From an uncultured Clostridia bacterium (GTDB lineage: Bacteria > Bacillota_A > Clostridia > TANB77 > CAG-508): a stretch of DNA of 10,253 bases. Shown piece by piece: positions 1-6,115 of this stretch (its first letter is position 1; each line of letters starts with the position of its first letter). Where the stretch lies: contig CANQQF010000036.1 of assembly GCA_947625985.1 (NCBI GenBank), forward strand, positions 1 to 10,253, given 5' to 3'. A program made the translations under genes and the position numbers. The notes below the pieces were generated by a model. That model saw only the letters and a program-made list of their open reading frames with translations, did not search any database and was not told the DNA's origin.

Positions 1-52
1 TTTGTTTTTCATTTTCTTTAAACACTTTTTTGTCTTATAAGAAAACTTTTAA

Positions 53-427
53 TCAACTTTTTTTGATTTTACTATATGTCATTAAAGCTTCTTTACGACC
101 CTCATAGTAACCTAATAAGACTTCTTCTTTATCGTCTTTTGGATCAATTTTGACATCTTGTAAATCATAACCTGTTGCTAATGTTACTGCTCTTGAATGT
201 TGATAATAAATTTCTTGTTCTTCATTATCACTTACAGCTTTTTGTAACATTCTACTATAACGATTGCTTATTTTCCGCCCAATTTTCTTTCCGTCTATCA
301 TTCCTTGCATATGTCCCTTTTTAAAACTTTGGTCATAATTTTTACCGTATTTTTTTGGAACATTTTCCATGCAATATGATTCGAATTCTTCAAATCTGTC
401 TTGGTATTTGTTGATTTTTTTACTCAT
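53..427 (-). CDS. small charged protein of unknown function
   Basis: This encodes 124 residues that I do not recognise. The protein is strongly charged, rich in Lys, Glu, Asp and Tyr, and has no signal peptide or membrane segment, so it is probably cytosolic. Basic stretches around residues 23-53 (YGKNY, KKGHM, GKKIGRK) come before an acidic segment (about 65-72, with EEQE) and another acidic patch near 96-102. There is one cysteine (Cys19). The start is supported by an AAAGGAG ribosome binding site about 7 bases upstream and by a consensus promoter at 457-485. That promoter begins just 8 bases beyond the htrA stop codon, so the gene can be transcribed alone, although no terminator separates it from htrA and read-through is likely. 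No clear terminator follows it before the window edge. It is confidently a gene because promoter, ribosome binding site and frame agree, but its function is unknown. Confidence 0.75.
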   Translation of the reverse strand: MSKKINKYQDRFEEFESYCMENVPKKYGKNYDQSFKKGHMQGMIDGKKIGRKISNRYSRMLQKAVSDNEEQEIYYQHSRAVTLATGYDLQDVKIDPKDDKEEVLLGYYEGRKEALMTYSKIKKS

Positions 428-456
428 TTTGCTTCTCCTTTATAAAGATATTTACT

Positions 457-485
457 ATTATACCATATTAATTTACATAATTCAA
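457..485 (-). promoter_or_regulatory. SigA-type promoter for the 53-427 gene
   Basis: On the minus strand there is TTGAAT (480-485), a 17-base spacer, and a perfect TATAAT (457-462). The -10 box lies about 30 bases upstream of the ATG and the ribosome binding site follows. The whole promoter fits between the htrA stop codon (494-496) and this gene. Confidence 0.8.
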
Positions 486-493
486 GTACTGTT

Positions 494-1633
494 CTATTTT
501 TTTCCGAGTTTTACTTTTATTTCTTTGTTTATCTTTCCTCTTATTATTTGTAGTGTAACTTCATCACTTGGTTTTTTTGTAAATATATATTCTCTTAAGT
601 CATTTACTGTTGTTAAATCATTTCCGTCAATACTTGTTATGATGTCTCCTTCTTTTAAATCTGTTCGACTAGCAGGTCCATTTTTTATAATTTGATCAAT
701 ATATACTCCTTTTTGTATTATTGTAGTTGTTTTTTTCAAATATTGTGCTGCTGTTCCATCATATGCATAAATTCCTAATGTTCCTTCTTCAAATGTTTCT
801 TTTTCTTCAAAACCTTTTATAACATTTTTTATAACGTTTATTGGTATTGCAAATCCTATTCCTTCTGCTGATGTAATTTTTACAGTATTTATTCCTATCA
901 TTTCTCCTGTTGAATATATAAGTGGTCCTCCACTATTTCCTGGGTTTATTGTTGCATCTGTTTGTATTAAGTTAGACATATATGATGTTTTGTCAGCTTC
1001 TTCGATTTTTATAGTTCGATTTTTGGCACTTATTATTCCTGAAGTAACTGTTCTTCTAAACTCGTATCCTATTGGATTTCCTATTGCATATACTGTTTCA
1101 CCTACTTTTATATTTTCTGAATCTCCTAGTGTTATACATGGTAAATTATCTGCTTTTATTTTTGTTAATGATAAATCTAAATCTGAATCACTCCATACTA
1201 CTGTTCCTTCAAGATTTTGACCATCCTCTAAAGTTATGTAGCATTTACTATATTTACTTCCTGTTACATGTTCATTACTTAATATATATCCATTTGAAGT
1301 TACTAAAACACCGCTTCCTAGACCTAAATCTTCTTCTGTCGCTTCTGATAGTAAAGTTGACCCTGCATTTTTTAGTTTTGAAATTCCTACAACCTTTTTT
1401 GTTGTTTCTTCAATCATATCTGCAATACTTTGACTTTTTTTTGACGTACTTTCCACAGATTGTTCGCTCTGTGTGTATAAAGTTCTAGTTGCATTATATT
1501 CTGGTTGTTCAACTTCTATATTTTGATAAATTACAAATAATAAAATAAAAAAAACAAAAGCGAGCAAGGCTATTAAAACTTTTATTATCTTTTTTGAATC
1601 CTTATTTGCTTTTACTTTTTTTATTTGCTTCAT
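494..1633 (-). CDS. htrA: membrane-anchored HtrA/DegP-like serine protease with PDZ domain
   Basis: This is a predicted ATP-independent trypsin-like protease (family S1C) that degrades or refolds damaged proteins outside the membrane. The chosen start gives 379 residues. A basic cytoplasmic N-terminus is followed by a membrane anchor at about 17-36, a low-complexity linker to about 95, the protease domain at about 100-275, and one PDZ domain at about 285-375. The visible catalytic triad is His122 (SNEHV), Asp153 (DLDLSLTKI) and Ser234 (TINPGNSGGPL), so the enzyme should be active. The PDZ shows the usual GPA..(T/A)DLKEGDII block at 319-332. One frame-open extension to 1720 adds 29 residues with no ribosome binding site; the ATG at 1633 has AGGAGG six bases upstream and was preferred. 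The gene sits alone after a terminator. Only a weak promoter candidate (1696-1724) was found. No substrate can be inferred from the neighbours. Confidence 0.93.
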   Translation of the reverse strand: MKQIKKVKANKDSKKIIKVLIALLAFVFFILLFVIYQNIEVEQPEYNATRTLYTQSEQSVESTSKKSQSIADMIEETTKKVVGISKLKNAGSTLLSEATEEDLGLGSGVLVTSNGYILSNEHVTGSKYSKCYITLEDGQNLEGTVVWSDSDLDLSLTKIKADNLPCITLGDSENIKVGETVYAIGNPIGYEFRRTVTSGIISAKNRTIKIEEADKTSYMSNLIQTDATINPGNSGGPLIYSTGEMIGINTVKITSAEGIGFAIPINVIKNVIKGFEEKETFEEGTLGIYAYDGTAAQYLKKTTTIIQKGVYIDQIIKNGPASRTDLKEGDIITSIDGNDLTTVNDLREYIFTKKPSDEVTLQIIRGKINKEIKVKLGKK

Positions 1634-1639
1634 TAGCTT

Positions 1640-1645
1640 CCTCCT
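1640..1645 (-). promoter_or_regulatory. ribosome binding site that fixes the htrA start
   Basis: There is a perfect AGGAGG on the minus strand, six bases before the ATG at 1633-1631. The upstream ATG at 1720 has no comparable site. It would also place 29 extra residues before the basic segment and membrane anchor, so the shorter start is preferred. Confidence 0.85.
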
Positions 1646-1695
1646 AAAAAAATATTTAATAATATTTTTTCCAAATATACTTCTTTTAATCGTTG

Positions 1696-1724
1696 ATATT
1701 AAACAATTTTCAAAATACATGCAA
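1696..1724 (-). promoter_or_regulatory. weak candidate promoter for htrA
   Basis: On the minus strand there is TTGCAT (1719-1724), a 17-base spacer and TAATAT (1696-1701). It lies between the 1726-1761 terminator and the htrA ribosome binding site, where a promoter is expected. Both boxes are poor matches compared with the other promoters here, so this is a tentative assignment. A stress-type sigma or two-component control would not show a good SigA match, and cannot be excluded. Confidence 0.3.
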
Positions 1725-1725
1725 T

Positions 1726-1761
1726 AAAAAAACGAGGGTATTTATTCTTCCTCGTTTTTTT
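1726..1761. terminator. bidirectional intrinsic terminator
   Basis: The perfect 12-base arms AAAAAAACGAGG (1726-1737) and CCTCGTTTTTTT (1750-1761) enclose a 12-base loop. The G/C-containing core is CGAGG/CCTCG, with a T run on either strand. On the minus strand it ends transcription of the 1776-2540 gene 14 bases past its stop codon and insulates htrA. Confidence 0.85.
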
Positions 1762-1775
1762 TATTTGTTTATTAT

Positions 1776-2540
1776 TTAATTAGCTGTTTTAATAAAGGCA
1801 TATTTATTATTACCCTCTTGAACCATTTGTCTGTTATTTTTTTCACCAATTCCTAAAATAGCTTCTTTAAATTCATTCCCCTCTCTTACTTTTTCTCCAT
1901 TTTCTATCATTTCTGTTGCATTCATAATTACATAATACCAATAGAAACCTCTACTCTTTCTTTCACGTTGTCTTGTTGATAGATTAAAAACACTTGGTGC
2001 ATACATATATTTACCTTTTAAGATAGTTTCAATATTATTGCTTTTAGCTCTTCTTTCATATGTTCCATCAGCGTTAAATTTAATATAATTTCCCTCTGCT
2101 AATTTTCCATTTGTATCTAGCAATGTCCATGTTCCTAGAATTGGTATATCTTTGGATTTATTTTCTATTTTTGTTAATGCTTCTTTACATCCTTCTTCAA
2201 GTTCTTCGTCTGTCATTGTCTCTATTTCCGCATTTTCATCTCCTAGCTGTGCTACTGATATTATATTTCCTTTTTCATCAAATTCATATCTATCAAGTGA
2301 ACTTATTGAATATGTATAATAATCTTCTAAACCTTCTATATCTTTATCTGTTACTTCTGAGAGATTTTCAGCTTGTACGCTTGTTTCTTTATTAGCTATT
2401 GGTATAGGTCCTCGTTCTTTACTTTCTTTTATTATTGTACTTAAAGTTCTTGTTGTATGTATTAATAACATAATTCCAAATACACTTATAATAATAATTA
2501 TTATTGTTAACGGTTTTTTTATTTTCTTTTTCTCATTCAT
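1776..2540 (-). CDS. membrane-anchored protein with lipocalin-like C-terminal domain, unknown function
   Basis: The product has 254 residues: a basic N-terminus, one hydrophobic anchor at about 10-27 (an unusually isoleucine-rich core), an acidic linker to about 130, and a beta-rich C-terminal region. The segment at about 133-165 (ILGTWTLL, then a YIKFNADGTYERR stretch) has the GTW and FxxDGTY signatures typical of lipocalin-like or META-type small-molecule or lipid-binding barrels. That makes an extracytoplasmic binding domain likely, but I cannot name a family or a ligand. There is no lipobox cysteine; Cys118 is in the linker. The start has a GAAAGGGGA ribosome binding site, and a consensus promoter lies upstream (2631-2659). 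It ends at the 1726-1761 terminator. The gene lies downstream of the acyl-CoA synthetase with no terminator between them, so some read-through is plausible, but a functional link is only inferred. Confidence 0.8.
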   Translation of the reverse strand: MNEKKKIKKPLTIIIIIISVFGIMLLIHTTRTLSTIIKESKERGPIPIANKETSVQAENLSEVTDKDIEGLEDYYTYSISSLDRYEFDEKGNIISVAQLGDENAEIETMTDEELEEGCKEALTKIENKSKDIPILGTWTLLDTNGKLAEGNYIKFNADGTYERRAKSNNIETILKGKYMYAPSVFNLSTRQRERKSRGFYWYYVIMNATEMIENGEKVREGNEFKEAILGIGEKNNRQMVQEGNNKYAFIKTAN

Positions 2541-2630
2541 AATCTTTTCCCCTTTCTTTAAACGAAACTTTATGTTGCTTTCATTAAATACTCAAGTAGA
2601 TTATGCTTTTTTTTTTGCCCTACAATAATA

Positions 2631-2659
2631 ATTATACCATAAAATAGCAATTTTATCAA
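2631..2659 (-). promoter_or_regulatory. SigA-type promoter for the 1776-2540 gene
   Basis: On the minus strand there is TTGATA (2654-2659), an exact 17-base spacer and a perfect TATAAT (2631-2636). It begins 17 bases past the acyl-CoA synthetase stop codon. The transcript would carry a leader of roughly 85 bases that includes a run of ten A residues but no obvious hairpin. Confidence 0.8.
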
Positions 2660-2676
2660 GTTTATGTATACTTGTT

Positions 2677-4392
2677 TTATAGCTTTTTTAACTCTTCATA
2701 TCTTTTTATTTTATGTGTCGTAGTTTTTGCAAATTCTTCTGTTGTTAATGATATATGTTTAATTCTTTTATATATTGGTAAAGTTTTATTTAATTCTTTT
2801 ATTTTTTCCCATACTTTTTCTTTGTATTCTTCTTCTGTTTTATCTTTTAGTTTTTCTTTATCATAGACTATTTTAGCACATAACATTGTATCTCTCTTAT
2901 CTTTTTCTCTTTGATATACTAAACTTTCTATTACTCCTGATATTTTATTGATTTTTGCTTCTATTTCATCTGGATATACATTTTTACCGTTCTGGAGTAC
3001 TATTACATCTTTTTTCCTTCCTGTAATAAATAAAAATCCGTCTTTATCTATATATCCATAATCTCCTGTATAAAACCATCCATCTTTTAAGACTTTTTTT
3101 GTTTCTTTTTCATTTTCATAATAACCTAGCATGACACTTGGTCCTTTTACAACTATTTCCCCTATTCCTTCATCATTTGTATTATCTATTTTTACTTCTA
3201 AGTTTGGTAAAACTGGACCAATTGAACCCGGCTTTTTGCGTTTGTCTGTTTCTGCTGATACTACTGGCGATGTTTCTGTTAGTCCATATCCTTGAATTTG
3301 TTCTATTCCGAAGTTAATGTATCCTAAAATTGTTTCTTTACTCATTGGTGCTGCACCATAAATAAATAATCTTAATTTTCCCCCAAATTGGTCCAATATC
3401 TGTTTGAATAGTTTTTTTCTTAGATCAATATGTACTTTTAGCAAAGCATTTGATACTTTTGTAACTGTTTTTATTAGCCTTGTTTTCCCTTGATCTTCTA
3501 TTGATTTCATTATTTTTTTGTACATTGTTTCTAATACTAGTGGTACTGCTATAAATACTGAAACTTCATATTCTTTTAGGTTTTGTTGAATATATCTTAA
3601 TCCATCTGAGAACGCAACTGTTACACCATAATAGAACCCAAATAAGAATGTAATTGTACATTCAAAAGTATGGTGTATTGGCAAAAATGATAATAAAGTA
3701 TCTGTTTCATAGAATCTAATTATTGATGCTAATGCATTTATATTTGAACAAATATTTTTCTGTGACAACATTACTATTTTAGGTAAATTTGTTGTTCCTG
3801 ACGTAAATAACATTATTGACATTTTTTCATTGTCAATTTCTATTTCATCATATGCTGTATTTCCTTTTTTTAATAATTTTTCTCCATCCTGTATTAATTT
3901 ATCAAAATTTAATAATTCTTTATCTGATATTGCCTGCATGCATACAAGTGTTTTTAAATTTTTGTTTTTCTTTTGTAAATCTTTAAATAAATCTTTAAAT
4001 TTTTTGTCAAAAAAGACTATTTCTGCTCCACTTCTTTTTACTAATGTTTCTATTTCATTATTAGGCAATGCTACATCTAATGGTGCAACTATTATATTGC
4101 TTGTTGTTATTGCTAAATAACTAACACACCATTGATAGCTATTTTTACCAATTATTATTGCTTTTTTCCCTTGTAATTTTAAGTCAATAAGCTTTGTTCC
4201 TAAACATTTTACACTTTTTACAACATCTTCATATGTTTTTTCAATATATTCAGGATTTTTTTGAGTATAATCTTTTTTGTATTTGTATGCTATTTTTTTT
4301 GAAAAATTTTTTTCTGCTCTTTTTAATAAATCTTTAAAATCTTGTATTTCATCAACATTTTCGTAAACAATTTTTTTACTTTTCTCTTCCAT
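2677..4392 (-). CDS. long-chain fatty acid-CoA ligase (AMP-forming acyl-CoA synthetase)
   Basis: The 571-residue product belongs to the ANL adenylate-forming superfamily. It is predicted to activate a fatty acid with ATP to acyl-AMP and then pass it to CoA, feeding lipid synthesis or recycling at the inner face of the membrane. Visible core motifs: the phosphate-binding loop TSGTTNLPK (197-205), the HHTFE gate region (240-244), GAAPMS (346-351), YGLTET (369-374), the ribose-binding YTGD (441-444, Asp444), the hinge FITGRKKD (455-462), and the C-terminal THKIKR with the probable catalytic Lys561. Length and motif order match bacterial FadD/FACL-like enzymes, without the luciferase PTS tail. 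The P-loop has Asn202 and Ile206 where glycines are usual. The start has a GGGGGAAA site and a promoter at 4432-4460. Acyl-AMP ligation to another acceptor is possible. Chain-length preference cannot be read from the sequence. Confidence 0.92.
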   Translation of the reverse strand: MEEKSKKIVYENVDEIQDFKDLLKRAEKNFSKKIAYKYKKDYTQKNPEYIEKTYEDVVKSVKCLGTKLIDLKLQGKKAIIIGKNSYQWCVSYLAITTSNIIVAPLDVALPNNEIETLVKRSGAEIVFFDKKFKDLFKDLQKKNKNLKTLVCMQAISDKELLNFDKLIQDGEKLLKKGNTAYDEIEIDNEKMSIMLFTSGTTNLPKIVMLSQKNICSNINALASIIRFYETDTLLSFLPIHHTFECTITFLFGFYYGVTVAFSDGLRYIQQNLKEYEVSVFIAVPLVLETMYKKIMKSIEDQGKTRLIKTVTKVSNALLKVHIDLRKKLFKQILDQFGGKLRLFIYGAAPMSKETILGYINFGIEQIQGYGLTETSPVVSAETDKRKKPGSIGPVLPNLEVKIDNTNDEGIGEIVVKGPSVMLGYYENEKETKKVLKDGWFYTGDYGYIDKDGFLFITGRKKDVIVLQNGKNVYPDEIEAKINKISGVIESLVYQREKDKRDTMLCAKIVYDKEKLKDKTEEEYKEKVWEKIKELNKTLPIYKRIKHISLTTEEFAKTTTHKIKRYEELKKL

Positions 4393-4431
4393 TATTTTCC
4401 CCCATTTTATTTTTCCTATTATTTTACTTAC

Positions 4432-4460
4432 ATTCTATATTATTTTTTATATAAAATCAA
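4432..4460 (-). promoter_or_regulatory. SigA-type promoter for the acyl-CoA synthetase gene
   Basis: On the minus strand there is TTGATT (4455-4460), a 17-base spacer and TAGAAT (4432-4437), with the -10 box about 39 bases upstream of the ATG. It faces away from the rightward promoter at 4478-4507. The two -35 boxes are separated by only 17 bases, so one regulator could affect both. Confidence 0.65.
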
Positions 4461-4477
4461 TATTTTCTCTGATTACA

Positions 4478-4507
4478 TTTGCATTATGTAAATTATTGTG
4501 TTATAAT
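4478..4507 (+). promoter_or_regulatory. extended -10 promoter for the 4594-5046 gene
   Basis: A perfect TATAAT (4502-4507) is preceded by TG at 4499-4500, giving an extended -10 element (TGTTATAAT). The -35 region is poor: TTTGCA with an 18-base spacer, or TTGCAT with 17. Extended -10 promoters tolerate weak -35 boxes. The predicted transcript has a leader of about 80 bases carrying the 4541-4565 inverted repeat. Confidence 0.7.
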
Positions 4508-4540
4508 ATATTTATCGTACTTTAAAAATCATATATATTC

Positions 4541-4565
4541 AATTCTGAATTAATTATTCAGAATT
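4541..4565 (+). promoter_or_regulatory. perfect inverted repeat in leader (operator or attenuator-like hairpin)
   Basis: The arms AATTCTGAAT (4541-4550) and ATTCAGAATT (4556-4565) are perfectly complementary, with the 5-base loop TAATT, and are followed by a short T run to 4568. It lies between the promoter and the AGGAGG site of the 4594 gene, about 30 bases past the predicted start of transcription. It could be a repressor operator or a weak AU-rich attenuator. With only two G-C pairs it is a poor terminator on its own. Confidence 0.5.
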
Positions 4566-4593
4566 TTTCCAAAATACTTCATAGGAGGATAAA

Positions 4594-5046
4594 ATGAACG
4601 ACTTCTTAGTATTATTAGCTTTTCTACTATTTTTTGTCATTGTTTTAACATTAAAGATTTTAATTGAAGTTTTACCTGCAATTCCTGTCATATCTTATAA
4701 AAGATATCGTCGGTTAAGAGAAGAACTTTCTAAAACGCCTGATGGAAAACATATGTTAGAATTGTTAACCTCTACGCATCGTAAAACTTACTGTGCTGAA
4801 ATTATTCTGTATTGCAAATATCATTTTAGATCTAATCATTACGTATTCTCACGTAATTTCAGAGATCACGATGCAGAATTGTATAAAAATGTAACAAAAG
4901 AGTTACATGATTGTGACTACGAATTGTTAGATGATTTTTATACAGTAATTATAAGAGAAGCAAACGGAAAATATATCAGAAATCATTTAATGGATGTTTA
5001 TCACGACGATGATATTGTTGAAATTTTGGACAAAGAGAGGGACTAA
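4594..5046 (+). CDS. membrane-anchored protein of unknown function
   Basis: The product has 150 residues and I do not recognise it. A long hydrophobic segment at about 3-33, interrupted by Lys21 and Glu25, suggests one N-terminal membrane anchor. It is followed by a very basic patch (YKRYRRLREEL, about 35-45), so the remaining 110 residues most likely face the cytoplasm. That domain is polar, rich in His (eight residues between 53 and 137) and has three Cys (67, 74, 107). This would fit metal binding, but there is no clear motif. The ATG has AGGAGG (4583-4588) at five-base spacing and an extended -10 promoter upstream. It is one of only two rightward genes in the window. The stop codon lies in the loop of the terminator shared with the HD-GYP gene, and the last codons (KERD) form its stem. 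Confidence 0.8.
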   Translation: MNDFLVLLAFLLFFVIVLTLKILIEVLPAIPVISYKRYRRLREELSKTPDGKHMLELLTSTHRKTYCAEIILYCKYHFRSNHYVFSRNFRDHDAELYKNVTKELHDCDYELLDDFYTVIIREANGKYIRNHLMDVYHDDDIVEILDKERD

Positions 5047-5059
5047 CCCTCTCTTTTTT
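5032..5059. terminator. bidirectional terminator shared by convergent genes, overlapping both coding ends
   Basis: The arms AAAGAGAGGG (5032-5041) and CCCTCTCTTT (5047-5056) enclose the loop ACTAA (5042-5046), with T runs outward on both strands. The rightward stop TAA (5044-5046) and the leftward stop TAG (5045-5043) overlap within the loop. The stem codes for the last residues of both proteins. Confidence 0.9.
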
Positions 5060-6092
5060 GTATGTTTTCTATTTCATTATAATTATTTTCAATTATTTCT
5101 ATAAATGTTTTTATAAGTTCTGGATCAAATTGCGTTCCAGCATTATTTTTTAATTCTTTTTTTACTTTTTCTATTGAAAGACTATTTCTATATGGTCTTT
5201 TTGTTGTCATTGCATCAAAGCTATCTGCTACTGTAATTATTCGTGCTAGATATGGAATTTCTTCACCTTTTAGTCCTTCTGGATATCCGCCTCCATCATA
5301 ACGTTCATGATGATATAAAACTATTGGTATAATTTCTTCAAATATCTTTGATCTCGATAATATATGAGCTCCAATTGATGGATGGTTCTTTATTTGTTCA
5401 TATTCCTCATCTGTCAATTTACCGTTTTTTAATAATATGTTGTCTGGTATTCCTATTTTTCCAATATCATGGAATAGTCCTCCTACTTTTAATGTTTTGA
5501 GCTCTGTTTCACTTAACCCTAATTTTTCACCAATTAAAACAGCATATGCGGATACTCTGTCTGAATGTCCTTTTGTATATTTATCTTTTACTTCAACTGT
5601 ATATCTTAGTGTTTCTATACTTTCCATATAAGCCTGTTCTATTTGTTTATCTTTTTGTTTTATTTCTTTATTTTTTTCAATTGATTTTATTCCTGATTCA
5701 ATCATATATAATAGTTGATCATATTTATCATTTTTTTCGTTTTTTTCATACAATCCTTGTATTTCATTTTTTCTAAGCATTTCAACTGGTGGCATTATTT
5801 CTTTATTTTCTGCTAACATTAAAACATATAAATCTTTATTATATTTTCTTATTTCATCTAATACTTGTCCACCATTAACTTGAGGCGTTATAGAATCTAA
5901 TAGCATTAAGTCAAAGTGTTCCTTTTTTATTTTTTCAATTGCCTCCATGGGATCTGTGACCCCTATAAATGAATAACCTGAATTTCCTAAAAATGTTGAT
6001 AAAGAATCTACTGTTCTTTTTTCATTATCTAATGCTATTATTTTATATGGACTTTTATCTTTTGGAGTTTCTTTGTGTTTGTTTTTTTCCAT
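5043..6092 (-). CDS. response regulator with HD-GYP cyclic-di-GMP phosphodiesterase output
   Basis: The product has 349 residues and is soluble. An N-terminal REC domain (about 16-135) has Asp66 as the phosphoacceptor (LLLDSITP) and Asp22 in the acidic pocket. A charged helical linker, probably coiled coil (about 136-158), leads to an HD-GYP domain (about 160-340). Metal and catalytic residues appear intact: His176/Asp178, the HD pair His208-Asp209 with Lys212 (HDIGKIGIPD), His237, His261-His262 and Asp290, plus the GYP triplet at 269-271. HD-GYP proteins hydrolyse cyclic-di-GMP to pGpG or GMP, so this should lower c-di-GMP and favour motility over attachment. The REC part is less standard: the usual second pocket acid is Asn23, and Leu93 stands where the switch Thr/Ser is expected. 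The ATG has AGGAGG seven bases upstream, only 23 bases past tex, implying co-transcription. No partner kinase is nearby. Confidence 0.92.
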   Translation of the reverse strand: MEKNKHKETPKDKSPYKIIALDNEKRTVDSLSTFLGNSGYSFIGVTDPMEAIEKIKKEHFDLMLLDSITPQVNGGQVLDEIRKYNKDLYVLMLAENKEIMPPVEMLRKNEIQGLYEKNEKNDKYDQLLYMIESGIKSIEKNKEIKQKDKQIEQAYMESIETLRYTVEVKDKYTKGHSDRVSAYAVLIGEKLGLSETELKTLKVGGLFHDIGKIGIPDNILLKNGKLTDEEYEQIKNHPSIGAHILSRSKIFEEIIPIVLYHHERYDGGGYPEGLKGEEIPYLARIITVADSFDAMTTKRPYRNSLSIEKVKKELKNNAGTQFDPELIKTFIEIIENNYNEIENIQKREG

Positions 6093-6115
6093 AAAGTAAC
6101 CTCCTTCTATATGTT

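Noticed and set aside
1..12. Possible start of another leftward gene (ATG at 12-10)
   Set aside because: Only four codons lie in the window, and no good ribosome binding site or promoter is visible upstream.
33..42. Palindrome TCTTATAAGA after the 53-427 gene
   Set aside because: There is no loop and only two G-C pairs per stem, so it cannot act as a terminator. It is expected by chance in such AT-rich DNA.
152..159. Another GACATCTT inside the 53-427 gene
   Set aside because: It is a single 8-base match within coding sequence with no inverted partner, and is treated as chance.
1072..1488. Rightward open frame opposite htrA
   Set aside because: It is a Leu/Phe/Tyr-rich shadow of the htrA coding strand with no ribosome binding site. 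The same applies to the rightward frames opposite the lipocalin-like, synthetase, HD-GYP, tex and DUF975 genes.
1634..1720. In-frame 29-residue N-terminal extension of HtrA
   Set aside because: It has no ribosome binding site. The ATG at 1633 has a perfect AGGAGG at six bases and is followed directly by the basic segment and membrane anchor expected at the N-terminus.
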